This document shows, piece by piece, positions 41,273 through 48,504 of a stretch of DNA of 64,000 nucleotides (positions are counted from its first letter, which is position 1; every line of letters starts with the position of its first letter). This DNA is from VRUE01 sp963702175 (GTDB lineage: Bacteria; Actinomycetota; Thermoleophilia; Solirubrobacterales; 70-9): contig OY969721.1 of NCBI GenBank assembly GCA_963702175.1, positions 310,001 to 374,000 on the forward strand, written 5' to 3'. Below the pieces are notes generated by a model. It saw only the letters and a list, made by a program, of their open reading frames with translations. It made no database searches and was not told where the DNA came from. The position numbers were made by a program, and so were the translations under genes.

Positions 41273-42244
41273 ATGAGCGACGACCAGAGGGCCCTTCTGC
41301 GCCTGCTTGCGCAGCGCGAAGAGGGCTATGAGGACATTGCGGCGCTGATGGGGCTCAGCGTTGATGAGGTGCGGGCGCGGGTCAAGGGTGCGCTTGCGGA
41401 GTTGAACGAGGAGTCTCCAGCAGCGGCGAGGGACGAGAGCTCTCCGGCCGCGGGTCCTGTCGCTGCAGGGGACCAGGGCGCTCCGGCCGCGGGTCCTGTC
41501 GCGGCTGTGGAGGAGCCTGCGGGCGGGGGCTCCGCCTCCGTTCTCGGCCCCTCCACATCCACGCCACCCGCGGAGGAGAGAGCACCGGCTCCAGCCCAGC
41601 GAGCATCGTCAGCAGCACCGCCCCCCTCCAAGCCCAGGTCACCAGCACGCCTGTCCGTGCCCAGGGATCGGCGGCGTTTGTTCGAGCTGGTCGGTGGTGG
41701 ATTGGTCGTGCTCTTGGTGCTGCTCTTTGCCACCGGGGCGGTTGACATTGGCGGTGGGGATGACTCGGATTCGGGGTCGGACGCGACGAGCACCGCGAAC
41801 GATGTCGCAAAAGGCTCGACGAAACTGACCCAGGCGATCCTTCAGCCGGTCGATGGAGGCGACGCCAAAGGTCTCGCCGTGTTCGCCCGTTCGAAAGGTT
41901 CGGTCCTACTGCTGCTCCAGGCCGAAAGCCTGGAGCCCGCCGGCAAAGGCCAGGCTTACGCGGTCTCGCTCTCCCGCTCGCCGACCGAGAGGATCCCGAT
42001 CGCCATCACCAGGGTTCCGCGGTCCGGAACGATCGAAGCGCAGTACCCGATCCCCTCCGAAGCACTCGGCCTGCTGGCAAGTGGCTTCGACCAGATGGAA
42101 GTCTCGCTGGTCTCCAATGCGGAGCTGAAAGCGGCGCTGGCCGAAGCTGGCAAAGAGCAGAAAGCGCCCACCTACGCCGGCGAAGACGTCCTGCGTGGCG
42201 AAGTCACCGGACCGATCGTCAACGTCGCCAAAGAACAGAAATAA
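41273..42244 (+). CDS. Membrane protein with cytoplasmic sigma-region-4-like HTH and RskA-like external domain
   Basis: 323 aa from ATG 41273 (GTG 41267 is possible). The N-terminus (about 1-45) is a sigma-70 region-4-like helix-turn-helix (QREEGYEDIAALMGLSVDEVRARVKGAL). A long Ala/Pro linker follows; residues about 59-68 and 72-101 of it are encoded by palindromic repeats. One membrane helix (FELVGGGLVVLLVLLFATGA) leads to an extracytoplasmic beta domain resembling the C-terminal domain of anti-sigma-K factors. This layout suggests transmembrane control of transcription. The partner is unknown; no sigma-factor gene is adjacent. Confidence 0.75.
   Translation: MSDDQRALLRLLAQREEGYEDIAALMGLSVDEVRARVKGALAELNEESPAAARDESSPAAGPVAAGDQGAPAAGPVAAVEEPAGGGSASVLGPSTSTPPAEERAPAPAQRASSAAPPPSKPRSPARLSVPRDRRRLFELVGGGLVVLLVLLFATGAVDIGGGDDSDSGSDATSTANDVAKGSTKLTQAILQPVDGGDAKGLAVFARSKGSVLLLLQAESLEPAGKGQAYAVSLSRSPTERIPIAITRVPRSGTIEAQYPIPSEALGLLASGFDQMEVSLVSNAELKAALAEAGKEQKAPTYAGEDVLRGEVTGPIVNVAKEQK
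41448..41474 (-). repeat. Truncated palindromic element, type-A end
   Basis: These 27 nt are identical to the reverse complement of the right end of copy A3 in rpsB. The partner arm is absent, so this is a remnant. The 22 nt at 41442-41463 recur exactly at 41481-41502, offset 39 nt (13 codons), at the start of copy B3. Confidence 0.75.
41487..41573 (-). repeat. Palindromic element, loop type B (copy B3), inside the HTH-membrane gene linker
   Basis: Outer arms CCGCGGGT (41487-41494) and ACCCGCGG (41566-41573); inner pairing between TGTGGAGG and CCTCCACA. The loop is a longer variant of the B loop. The 87 nt equal 29 codons and are read in frame within the Ala/Pro-rich linker. Confidence 0.82.
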
Positions 42245-42249
42245 ACCTC

Positions 42250-42349
42250 CTCGGCTGATCTGGCCAAGCAGGCCAAGGACGCAGGGAGCGTGGCGTGCTC
42301 TGCACGCGAGCGACCGAGGACGCCGGAATGCGTGGCCAGATCAGCCGAG
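42250..42349. repeat. Hairpin-flanked repeat element, copy 2 (end of the FAD oxidase gene)
   Basis: A perfect 16-bp inverted repeat (42250-42265 with 42334-42349) surrounds a core (42266-42333) nearly identical to that after recA. The right arm is the 3' end of the minus-strand FAD oxidase gene, including its stop codon (42341-42343). The left arm is an inverted copy lying just after the plus-strand HTH-membrane gene. The core is on the plus strand in both copies, while the gene supplying the arm is plus-strand upstream in copy 1 and minus-strand downstream here. Confidence 0.82.
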
Positions 42350-43981
42350 CAGCTTGCCGGGGTTCATGATCCCGGCTGGATCGAGCTCGTCCTTGACCGC
42401 GCGCAGGACGTCGAGCCCGGTTCTCCCCACCTCCGCCTCCATGTAGGGAGCGTGGTCGCGGCCGACGGCGTGGTGGTGGGTGATCGTGCCGCCGCCAGCG
42501 ACGATCGCCTCCGAGGCGGCTTGCTTTACGGCCCGCCACTGCTCGACCTCCGCCCCCCTGCGCGAGCGCGCGATGAAGGTGAAGTAGAGCGAGGCGCCGT
42601 CGGCATAGGCGTGGGAGAGGTGGCAGAAAACCAGGCCGGGCGTTCCCTGGGCCGCGAGCGAGTCAGAAATCGCGCCGCCCACCGAGCGCCGCAGGTCGTT
42701 CAGCTTCGACCAGGTGTGCGAGGTCTCGATGGTCTCGACCATCGCGCCCATGTCCATCAGCGTGTCACGCAGATAGGGGCCCTGGAACCGTCCGTGCTCC
42801 CAGGATTCCCCCGCCGACCGACCGAGGTAGGCGACACCGCCGGCGCGCAGGGCGCGTGAGGCGAGGGCACGGCGGCGGGCAACCGACTCCTCATCGCCCT
42901 CGATCCCGACCACGATCAGGCAGCCGCCGCGCTTGCCGCGCAGTCCCAGGTAGCCGTCGAAGAGCTTGCCGGTGACGCCCCGTGGACCGGATAGGGCGAG
43001 CGAAACGCTGGTCTCTTCCTCATCGGAGACCCGGATCACATCCGGCAGCCCCGGGCCCTGCGCCATCGTCCGCACGATCTCGGCCCCGGCCTCGAAGCTC
43101 TCGGCGATCCAGGCCTCATAGCGTCGTACGGCGGGGAGCGGACGCACCCTAACCGTGACGTCGGGGATCACCCCGAGCACGCCCTCCGAGCCGATGACCA
43201 GCTCGCGCAGGGCCGGCCCGGCGGCGGTGTGCGGCGTATCCAGCGTGCGTAGGTCGCCGGCCGGCGCGACGAGGCGCACCGAGTTGACCACGGCGTCGAA
43301 GCGGCCGTAGCCGCTCGAGGCCTGGCCGGCAGAGCGGGTCGCGGCGAAGCCGCCGATCGTCGCGTACTCGTAGGACTGGGGAAAGTGTCCGAGCGTCATT
43401 CCCTGAGCCGCCAGTGCGGCTTCTGCCTCGGGACCGCGCAGCCCAGCGCCGAGGCGTGCGGTCAGTGAGCGCTGGTCTACTTCGACCGCCCGCAGGTCGG
43501 CCAGGTCGAGGCTGACCAACCGCTGGTGCGAGCCTCGCAGCGGCTCGACCCCGCCGACCACGCTGGTGCCACCGCCGTAGGGAACCACTGCGACGCCTTC
43601 TGCGGCGCACGCTTGGAGGACGCGTCTCACCGCATCGGCGTCGACCGGCAGCAGCACTGCGTCGGGCGCCGCCCCCAGCCCACCACTGCGCAGGCGGGCG
43701 AGGTCCACGTAGCCACACCCGGTTGCGTGGCGGACCCGATCCTCGGCCGAGGCGAAGACGCGCTCCTCTCCTACCGCCTCCGTCAGGGCCGTTGGCAGCG
43801 GTACGGGCTCGGGCAGCTCAAAGCTCTTCAGCTCCGTCGCTCGCGATGAGGGCGCCAGCTCGCCGATTCGCTCGCGCAGCGTCGCCAGCGCCTCACCATC
43901 CAGCTCGGGCGATACGGCCGGGTCTCCCCACCCCCACCACTTCGAATCGCGACGCGGCGCCTGTGGCGAGTTTCCCGTCAT
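42341..43981 (-). CDS. FAD-binding oxidase, alkyldihydroxyacetonephosphate synthase-like
   Basis: 546 aa from ATG 43981, chosen because it starts after the upstream gene ends and avoids overlap. VAO-type FAD domain: VVPYGGGTSVVGGVEPL and ATIGGFAATRSAGQASSGYGRFDAVV; the C-terminal region has GTITHHHAVGRDHAPYM and DPAGIMNPGKLL. This set is characteristic of AGPS, which makes the ether bond of ether lipids, and of its bacterial relatives. True ether-lipid synthesis needs partner enzymes not seen here. Its 3' end forms one arm of a repeat element. Confidence 0.85.
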   Translation of the reverse strand: MTGNSPQAPRRDSKWWGWGDPAVSPELDGEALATLRERIGELAPSSRATELKSFELPEPVPLPTALTEAVGEERVFASAEDRVRHATGCGYVDLARLRSGGLGAAPDAVLLPVDADAVRRVLQACAAEGVAVVPYGGGTSVVGGVEPLRGSHQRLVSLDLADLRAVEVDQRSLTARLGAGLRGPEAEAALAAQGMTLGHFPQSYEYATIGGFAATRSAGQASSGYGRFDAVVNSVRLVAPAGDLRTLDTPHTAAGPALRELVIGSEGVLGVIPDVTVRVRPLPAVRRYEAWIAESFEAGAEIVRTMAQGPGLPDVIRVSDEEETSVSLALSGPRGVTGKLFDGYLGLRGKRGGCLIVVGIEGDEESVARRRALASRALRAGGVAYLGRSAGESWEHGRFQGPYLRDTLMDMGAMVETIETSHTWSKLNDLRRSVGGAISDSLAAQGTPGLVFCHLSHAYADGASLYFTFIARSRRGAEVEQWRAVKQAASEAIVAGGGTITHHHAVGRDHAPYMEAEVGRTGLDVLRAVKDELDPAGIMNPGKLLG

Positions 43982-44003
43982 ATGCACGGGTAGGCCGCCA
44001 CGC

Positions 44004-44459
44004 TCATGCCTCTCCGCCAAGTGCCCACTCGATCCCGTCCAGGGCTTCCTCGAGCGTCCTCGCCTGCCCGCGCCGCATCATCGGCGCGCCCAGCCGCGAG
44101 AGCCCACGCAGCGACTGGCTGGAAGAGAGCGCGACCTGGGTGCCGTTGTCGTCGTGGCGCAGCGCTATCGCGACGCTCGAGGCGCGTAGGTGACGGGCAA
44201 ACGGCGTCTCCTCGACCTGCTGCTCCCAGCCGTACCGCTCGCCCTCCACCGCCTCGCGACAGCGGAAGTCGGCGCGCACGCCGCGCCCCTCGGCGGTACC
44301 GAGCACGTTCGTCCACTCTGCTCCCGTGCCACTCCCCTGCACGCCCTCGACCCGCACCGTCCGTGGCCACCAGCGGGGAAGGTTGTATGGATCCGAGATC
44401 AGCGCCCAGACCTCCTCCGGCGGGGCGGCGATCACCCGGCTGCGAGTCACGCGCGGCAC
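44004..44459 (-). CDS. SRPBCC (polyketide cyclase/START-like) protein
   Basis: 151 aa. The helix-grip fold is indicated by VTRSRVIAAPPEEVWALISDPYNLPRWWP at the N-terminus, central strands and a C-terminal helix (RGQARTLEEALDGIEWAL). These proteins bind small hydrophobic ligands. It lies between the MerR regulator and the FAD oxidase with short gaps (8 and 22 nt), so they likely form one transcript. The ligand is unknown. Confidence 0.82.
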   Translation of the reverse strand: MPRVTRSRVIAAPPEEVWALISDPYNLPRWWPRTVRVEGVQGSGTGAEWTNVLGTAEGRGVRADFRCREAVEGERYGWEQQVEETPFARHLRASSVAIALRHDDNGTQVALSSSQSLRGLSRLGAPMMRRGQARTLEEALDGIEWALGGEA

Positions 44460-44467
44460 CTGGCGGC

Positions 44468-45208
44468 TCAGTCGCCGGCGAGCTGGCGCAAGTCCCTCAC
44501 CAAGAGCAAATGCTTCAAGTGGCTGACCGTGGCGGCCAGGCTCTCGAGGCTCTCCAGCGCCTCTTTGCGCCGGTCCGGGTTGCGCGAGCGCAGCGCCGGC
44601 CCGAGCATCGCTTCCAGCAGGTTGGCCTCGCGGTCGGCCGAGGAACGGAAGATGCGCAGGTTGCGGGCGCCGACCCCAAAGCGGGAGAGCTCGTTGGCGG
44701 CGCGAACGATTTCCCGGTCCGTCTCGTCATAGACGGTCTTGCCTTCGCGTTTCTCCGGCTGCACGATGCCGAAGTTCTCGAGCTCGGCGATCAGCTCCTC
44801 GCGGGCGCCGGTCTCCTCGATCACCTCGTCGAGGGTGAGATAGGCATGCGAGGTGTTGACGAGGATCGCTCGCCGAACCGAGCCCCCGGAGGGGCGCCGA
44901 TCGGAGCCGCCGCTGGGGACGATGTCTCCGCCCGACGCCAGCTCCTGGCGGATCACTCGCAGGGGCAGGAACTCGTCGCGCTGGAGGCGGAGGATCGTGC
45001 GCAGCCGTTCGACGTCGGACTGGCTGTAGAGCCGGTAGCCCCCGGCGGTACGGCGCGGGGTGAGCAGCTTCTGGTCCTCGAGGTAGCGGATCTTCGAGAT
45101 CGAGACGTCGTCGAACTCGCTCTGCAGGATCTTGCAGACGGCGCCGATCGTCAGCGCCTTGCGTGGGCGCGAGTCGCGCTGGCGGGCCTGCTGCTCGGAG
45201 ACTGCCAT
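44468..45208 (-). CDS. MerR-family regulator, FtsR-like
   Basis: 246 aa. The N-terminal MerR domain starts ALTIGAVCKILQSEFDDVSISKIRYLEDQKLLTPRRTAGGYRLYSQSDVERL; a helical dimer region and a second helical domain follow. Position directly downstream of a GarA/OdhI-type FHA gene matches the conserved actinobacterial pair FHA-FtsR, in which FtsR controls ftsZ in corynebacteria. The function here is inferred from family and order. Confidence 0.85.
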   Translation of the reverse strand: MAVSEQQARQRDSRPRKALTIGAVCKILQSEFDDVSISKIRYLEDQKLLTPRRTAGGYRLYSQSDVERLRTILRLQRDEFLPLRVIRQELASGGDIVPSGGSDRRPSGGSVRRAILVNTSHAYLTLDEVIEETGAREELIAELENFGIVQPEKREGKTVYDETDREIVRAANELSRFGVGARNLRIFRSSADREANLLEAMLGPALRSRNPDRRKEALESLESLAATVSHLKHLLLVRDLRQLAGD

Positions 45209-45219
45209 CGCCGCGCCCC

Positions 45220-45696
45220 CTATTTCTCCAGGTAGCTGAGCTTGTACTTGCCGACCTGGATCTCGTCGCCGTCGGCGAGCAGGTGGGACTCGATCCGGCG
45301 GCGGTTGACGTAGGTGCCGTTGAGCGAGCCGAGGTCGTCGATGTAGAGGCCGTCGCGGCGACGCACCAGCAACGCGTGGTTACGGGAGACGGTGACGTCG
45401 TCGAGGAAGACCCCGGCGTCGGGGCTGCGGCCGATGCTGACCCGCTCCTCGGTGATGGTGAAGCTCTCCCCCGCGCGGCCGCCGCCGGAGCGGATCACGA
45501 GGGCGGCGCCGCTGCGAGCCACCGCCTCGTCGATGTCGATCGGCTGCATCTCGCCGGTGTCGTCGACGGTGTAGGTCATCGTCGTCGGCTCGTCGCTCTC
45601 GCCCTCGGCGGGCCCACCCAGGTAGGCGCCGCACTTCTGGCAGTAGTTAGCGCCCTCGGGGTTGACGAAGCCGCATTCAGGACAGTGGACAGCCAT
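45220..45696 (-). CDS. Zinc-ribbon FHA-domain protein, GarA/OdhI-like
   Basis: 158 aa. An N-terminal four-cysteine zinc ribbon (CPECGFVNPEGANYCQKCG), a short segment with EPTTMTYTV similar in place to the ETTS/ETTT phosphorylation motif, then an FHA domain with GRSPDAGVFLDDVTVSRNHALLVRR and LGSLNGTYVN. GarA/OdhI binds 2-oxoglutarate dehydrogenase and glutamate enzymes when unphosphorylated and is switched off by Ser/Thr kinases. The kinase is not in this window. It lies between the RsiG-like and MerR genes. Confidence 0.88.
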   Translation of the reverse strand: MAVHCPECGFVNPEGANYCQKCGAYLGGPAEGESDEPTTMTYTVDDTGEMQPIDIDEAVARSGAALVIRSGGGRAGESFTITEERVSIGRSPDAGVFLDDVTVSRNHALLVRRRDGLYIDDLGSLNGTYVNRRRIESHLLADGDEIQVGKYKLSYLEK

Positions 45697-45712
45697 CGGC
45701 TCGATCCTTCCG

Positions 45713-45982
45713 TCAGGCGGCGGGCTTGTCCTCGGGGGCGCCGGCCGCTTTGCCGGCGAGGATCTCCGTCAGACGGCTGACGTCGTCGCCGGAGATCAGC
45801 GATTCGCCGTGCTCGCGTTTCTGGCGCAGGCGGTTGACCAGCTCGGCGCGCAGGATGTCGATCTTGCCGTGCAGGACACGCCGCTTGTAGGAGATTTCGT
45901 TCTCCTCCTCGGTGAGCTTGTCGATCAGGTCCTTCAGTTCCTCGTCGCTGAGCGAACCGAGATCGGGAAAGGTGTCCTCCAT
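45713..45982 (-). CDS. RsiG-like small coiled protein with a single c-di-GMP-type motif
   Basis: 89 aa, almost entirely helical: LGSLSDEELKDLIDKLTEEENEI. Residues E27, S31, R34, H38 and D42 fit E-x3-S-x2-R-x3-Q-x3-D, the c-di-GMP signature of RsiG, except that Gln is replaced by His. Streptomyces RsiG has two such motifs and binds sigma WhiG; a single-motif homodimeric form is known from Rubrobacter. That this protein binds c-di-GMP and a WhiG-like sigma factor is inference. It lies 16 nt upstream of the FHA gene and probably heads that transcript. Confidence 0.6.
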   Translation of the reverse strand: MEDTFPDLGSLSDEELKDLIDKLTEEENEISYKRRVLHGKIDILRAELVNRLRQKREHGESLISGDDVSRLTEILAGKAAGAPEDKPAA

Positions 45983-46050
45983 GGCGCTCCTTACTAGGGG
46001 TGTCCACCGGTCGGTGGGTCGTTGCCGATTATAGGTCGCTCAGCCAAAGG

Positions 46051-46067
46051 TTCAACCGAAGGTTGAA
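46051..46067 (-). terminator. Short hairpin at the end of pgsA
   Basis: On the minus strand TTCAACC, a TTC loop and GGTTGAA (46051-46067) form a 7-bp hairpin overlapping the pgsA stop codon, in the 69-nt gap before the RsiG-like gene. A short, weak tail follows. Confidence 0.4.
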
Positions 46068-46699
46068 GGTTTACGTGCAGCGCGCACTTCGCGCAGGCCC
46101 GTGCGGGCATAGAGCGCAGTGGCGATCAGGGCCAGGACGAGGCCGAGGATCAACAGCGCTACGGGGACCCAGCCGGCGAAGACCATCGCGAAGAAGATCC
46201 CGCCCATGATCGGGAAGACGGAGATTCGCCCTGGCCAGTTGACCGCGAGCTCGACCCCGTGCCGTAGGCCGTACTGGGCCAGGGCCAGCATCGCCAGCTC
46301 GCGTGCGGCGAGCAGCGCCAGGGCCCAGCGGGGCAGCAGCTCGAAGTGCCAGCAGACGATCGCGCCGGCGAGGATCGCGAGGCGGTCGACGAAGGGGTCG
46401 AGGATCGCCCCGAGGCGGCTGTACTGGCCGGTGACGCGGGCGAGGAAACCGTCGAGGTAGTCGCCGGCGGCGATCAGCCAGAAGAGCGCCGCGGCGGCGG
46501 CATCACGCCCGTCGCCGGATTCGAGGCCGAGGTAGAGGAAGACGGGGATCGCGGCGAGGCGTATGAAGCCAACCAGGTTGGGGAGCGTCCACGGATTGAG
46601 CGGCTCGCCTTCAAGCGTTTGGCGTGGCGGCGGGCCGCTGCGGTCGAGACCGAAGAGGCGGCGCAGCCGGCCGCGGCCAAACGGCGCGCTCTCAGCCAT
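46052..46699 (-). CDS. pgsA: CDP-alcohol phosphatidyltransferase, PgsA-like
   Basis: 215 aa from ATG 46699; the frame extends upstream but inside proS. The CDP-alcohol signature D-x2-DG-x2-AR-x8-G-x3-D-x3-D is complete in DYLDGFLARVTGQYSRLGAILDPFVD. Several membrane helices follow. It probably makes phosphatidylglycerophosphate from CDP-diacylglycerol; phosphatidylinositol-type or cardiolipin-type activity is possible. It overlaps the proS stop by 8 nt. CDP-diacylglycerol would come from CdsA encoded further upstream in the same block. Confidence 0.88.
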   Translation of the reverse strand: MAESAPFGRGRLRRLFGLDRSGPPPRQTLEGEPLNPWTLPNLVGFIRLAAIPVFLYLGLESGDGRDAAAAALFWLIAAGDYLDGFLARVTGQYSRLGAILDPFVDRLAILAGAIVCWHFELLPRWALALLAARELAMLALAQYGLRHGVELAVNWPGRISVFPIMGGIFFAMVFAGWVPVALLILGLVLALIATALYARTGLREVRAARKPSTFG

Positions 46700-48380
46700 C
46701 GGCGCCGCGGAGGAGCGATAGCGCCCGCTCGGCGGCCTCCTCCACGGGCAGCTCATGCTCGGCGCCGGAGGCGCGCTCGCCCGCCTCGACGACTCCCTTG
46801 GCGAGACCGCGACGCCCGACTACGAGCCGCAGCGGGCAGCCGAGCAGCTCGGCGTCGGTCAGCTTCTCGCCGGGCCCGGCGTCGCGGTCGTCATAGAGGA
46901 CCTCCACCCCGGCCTCGCGCAACTCTTCGTAGAGGCGATCGGCCACTCCGCGCTCCTCCTCGCCGGCCTTGGCCAGCGAGACGAGCTGCACCCCCCAGGG
47001 GGCGATCGAGGACGGCCAGACGATCCCGCGCTCGTCGGCGCGCTGCTCGATCGATGCGGCGACGATCCGGGCCGGGCCGATTCCGTAACTGCCCATCACG
47101 ATCGCCTGCTCCTTGCCCTCCTCGTCGAGGTAGGTGGCACCGAGTGGCTCCGAGTAGCGGGTCCCGAGCTTGAAGATGTTGCCGATCTCGATTGCCGGCT
47201 CGATCTCGATCGAGCCGGCACCGGGAATGGTGTCGCCGGCCTCGACCGAGCGCACATCGAGCTGCTCGAACTCGAAGTCGCGACCCGGCTGGATACCGCG
47301 CAGGTGCATGTCCGGGCGGTTGGCGCCGCTGACGTAGGAGTCGCCGTCGATCGCTGTGTCCTTGACGATCGGCAGGTCGACCCCGACAGGACCGATGTAG
47401 CCGACCGGACCCAGCTCCGCCTCGATCTCCTCGGGCCGGGCCTGGCGGAAGTCGGCGCCGAGCGCGTTGCGCAGCTTGATCTCGTTGAGGCGGTGGTCGC
47501 CGCGCAGCAGCACGATCACCATCCCTCGTCCCTCGACGATCACCGGCAGCGTCTTGATGAAGGCGCCATGCGGCAGGCCGAGGTGCGGCGCCACCTCCTC
47601 CACCTTGCCCAGTCCAGGCGTGCTGACCTCCTCGGGCGCGTCGAGCGCCGGCGGCAACTCAACCGGCTGCGCCTCGGCGGAGGCCACCTCGACGTTGGCG
47701 GCGTAGCCGGGGGTCAGCGCCACCTCGTTCTCGCCCGCCGGGCAGGGCGCCATGAACTCGTGGGCGCCGGAGCCGCCCATCATCCCGACATCCGACTCGA
47801 CTCGGTACCAGCGCAGCCCACAGCGGTCGAAGATGCGCTCGTAGGCGCCGCTTTGCAGTTCGTAGGAGCGCTCGAGGCCATCCTCGTCGCGGTCGAAGGA
47901 GTAGGCGTCCTTCATCGTGAACTCGCGGGTGCGGAGCACGCCTGCCCGCGGCCGCGGCTCGTCGCGCTCCTTGGTCTGCAGGTGGTAGAGCATCAGCGGC
48001 AGGTCGCGGTAGGAGCGCACCTCTCGCGCCACGTGGTAGGTGAGGCACTCCTCGTGCGTCATCGCCAGCACCATCGACGCGCCCTTGCGGTCCTCGAGCT
48101 TGAACAGCTCGTCGATTCCGTAGCGCCCGGTCTTCTCCCAGGGCTCGGCCGGCTGCAGCACCGGCATCAGCATCTCCTGACAGCCGATCCCCTCCATCTC
48201 CTCACGCAGCACCGCTTCCACCTTGCGATGCGCCCGCCACCCGGCCGGCAAGTAGGTCCATAGCCCCGCTCCCAGCTGTCGGATCAGCCCGGCCCGAACC
48301 ATCAGCTTGTGCGAAACGGCCTCAGCGTCCGCAGGCGCGTCCTTCAAAGTCGGCAGAAACGTCTGGCTGAGTCGAGTCAT
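46692..48380 (-). CDS. proS: Prolyl-tRNA synthetase, bacterial type
   Basis: 562 aa. Class II motifs are present: TYLPAGWRAHRKVEAVLREEM (motif 1), RDEPRPRAGVLRTREFTMKDAYSFD (motif 2) and MGSYGIGPARIVAA (motif 3). An editing-type INS domain lies between motifs 2 and 3 (about residues 220-390), and the anticodon domain is at the C-terminus. It charges tRNA-Pro and clears mischarged Ala. It is separated from ispG by palindromic element A2. Confidence 0.96.
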   Translation of the reverse strand: MTRLSQTFLPTLKDAPADAEAVSHKLMVRAGLIRQLGAGLWTYLPAGWRAHRKVEAVLREEMEGIGCQEMLMPVLQPAEPWEKTGRYGIDELFKLEDRKGASMVLAMTHEECLTYHVAREVRSYRDLPLMLYHLQTKERDEPRPRAGVLRTREFTMKDAYSFDRDEDGLERSYELQSGAYERIFDRCGLRWYRVESDVGMMGGSGAHEFMAPCPAGENEVALTPGYAANVEVASAEAQPVELPPALDAPEEVSTPGLGKVEEVAPHLGLPHGAFIKTLPVIVEGRGMVIVLLRGDHRLNEIKLRNALGADFRQARPEEIEAELGPVGYIGPVGVDLPIVKDTAIDGDSYVSGANRPDMHLRGIQPGRDFEFEQLDVRSVEAGDTIPGAGSIEIEPAIEIGNIFKLGTRYSEPLGATYLDEEGKEQAIVMGSYGIGPARIVAASIEQRADERGIVWPSSIAPWGVQLVSLAKAGEEERGVADRLYEELREAGVEVLYDDRDAGPGEKLTDAELLGCPLRLVVGRRGLAKGVVEAGERASGAEHELPVEEAAERALSLLRGADG

Positions 48381-48402
48381 CAGGGGAAACCTATCCGCCC
48401 CT

Positions 48403-48495
48403 CGCGGCGGGTGGCGCCGATCTGGGGGACCACCCCGAGGAAGCTTTAGCTACCGCAGGGGTGGTGGCACCAGATCGGCGACAGGACCCGCCGCG
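48403..48495 (+). repeat. Palindromic element, loop type A (copy A2), intergenic
   Basis: Outer arms CGCGGCGGGT (48403-48412) and ACCCGCCGCG (48486-48495); inner pairs GCCGATCTGG with CCAGATCGGC and ACCACCCC with GGGGTGGT; loop gaggaagctttagctaccg. It fills most of the ispG-proS spacer (48381-48504) on the minus-strand transcript. Confidence 0.87.
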
Positions 48496-48504
48496 CCGGG
48501 GCGC

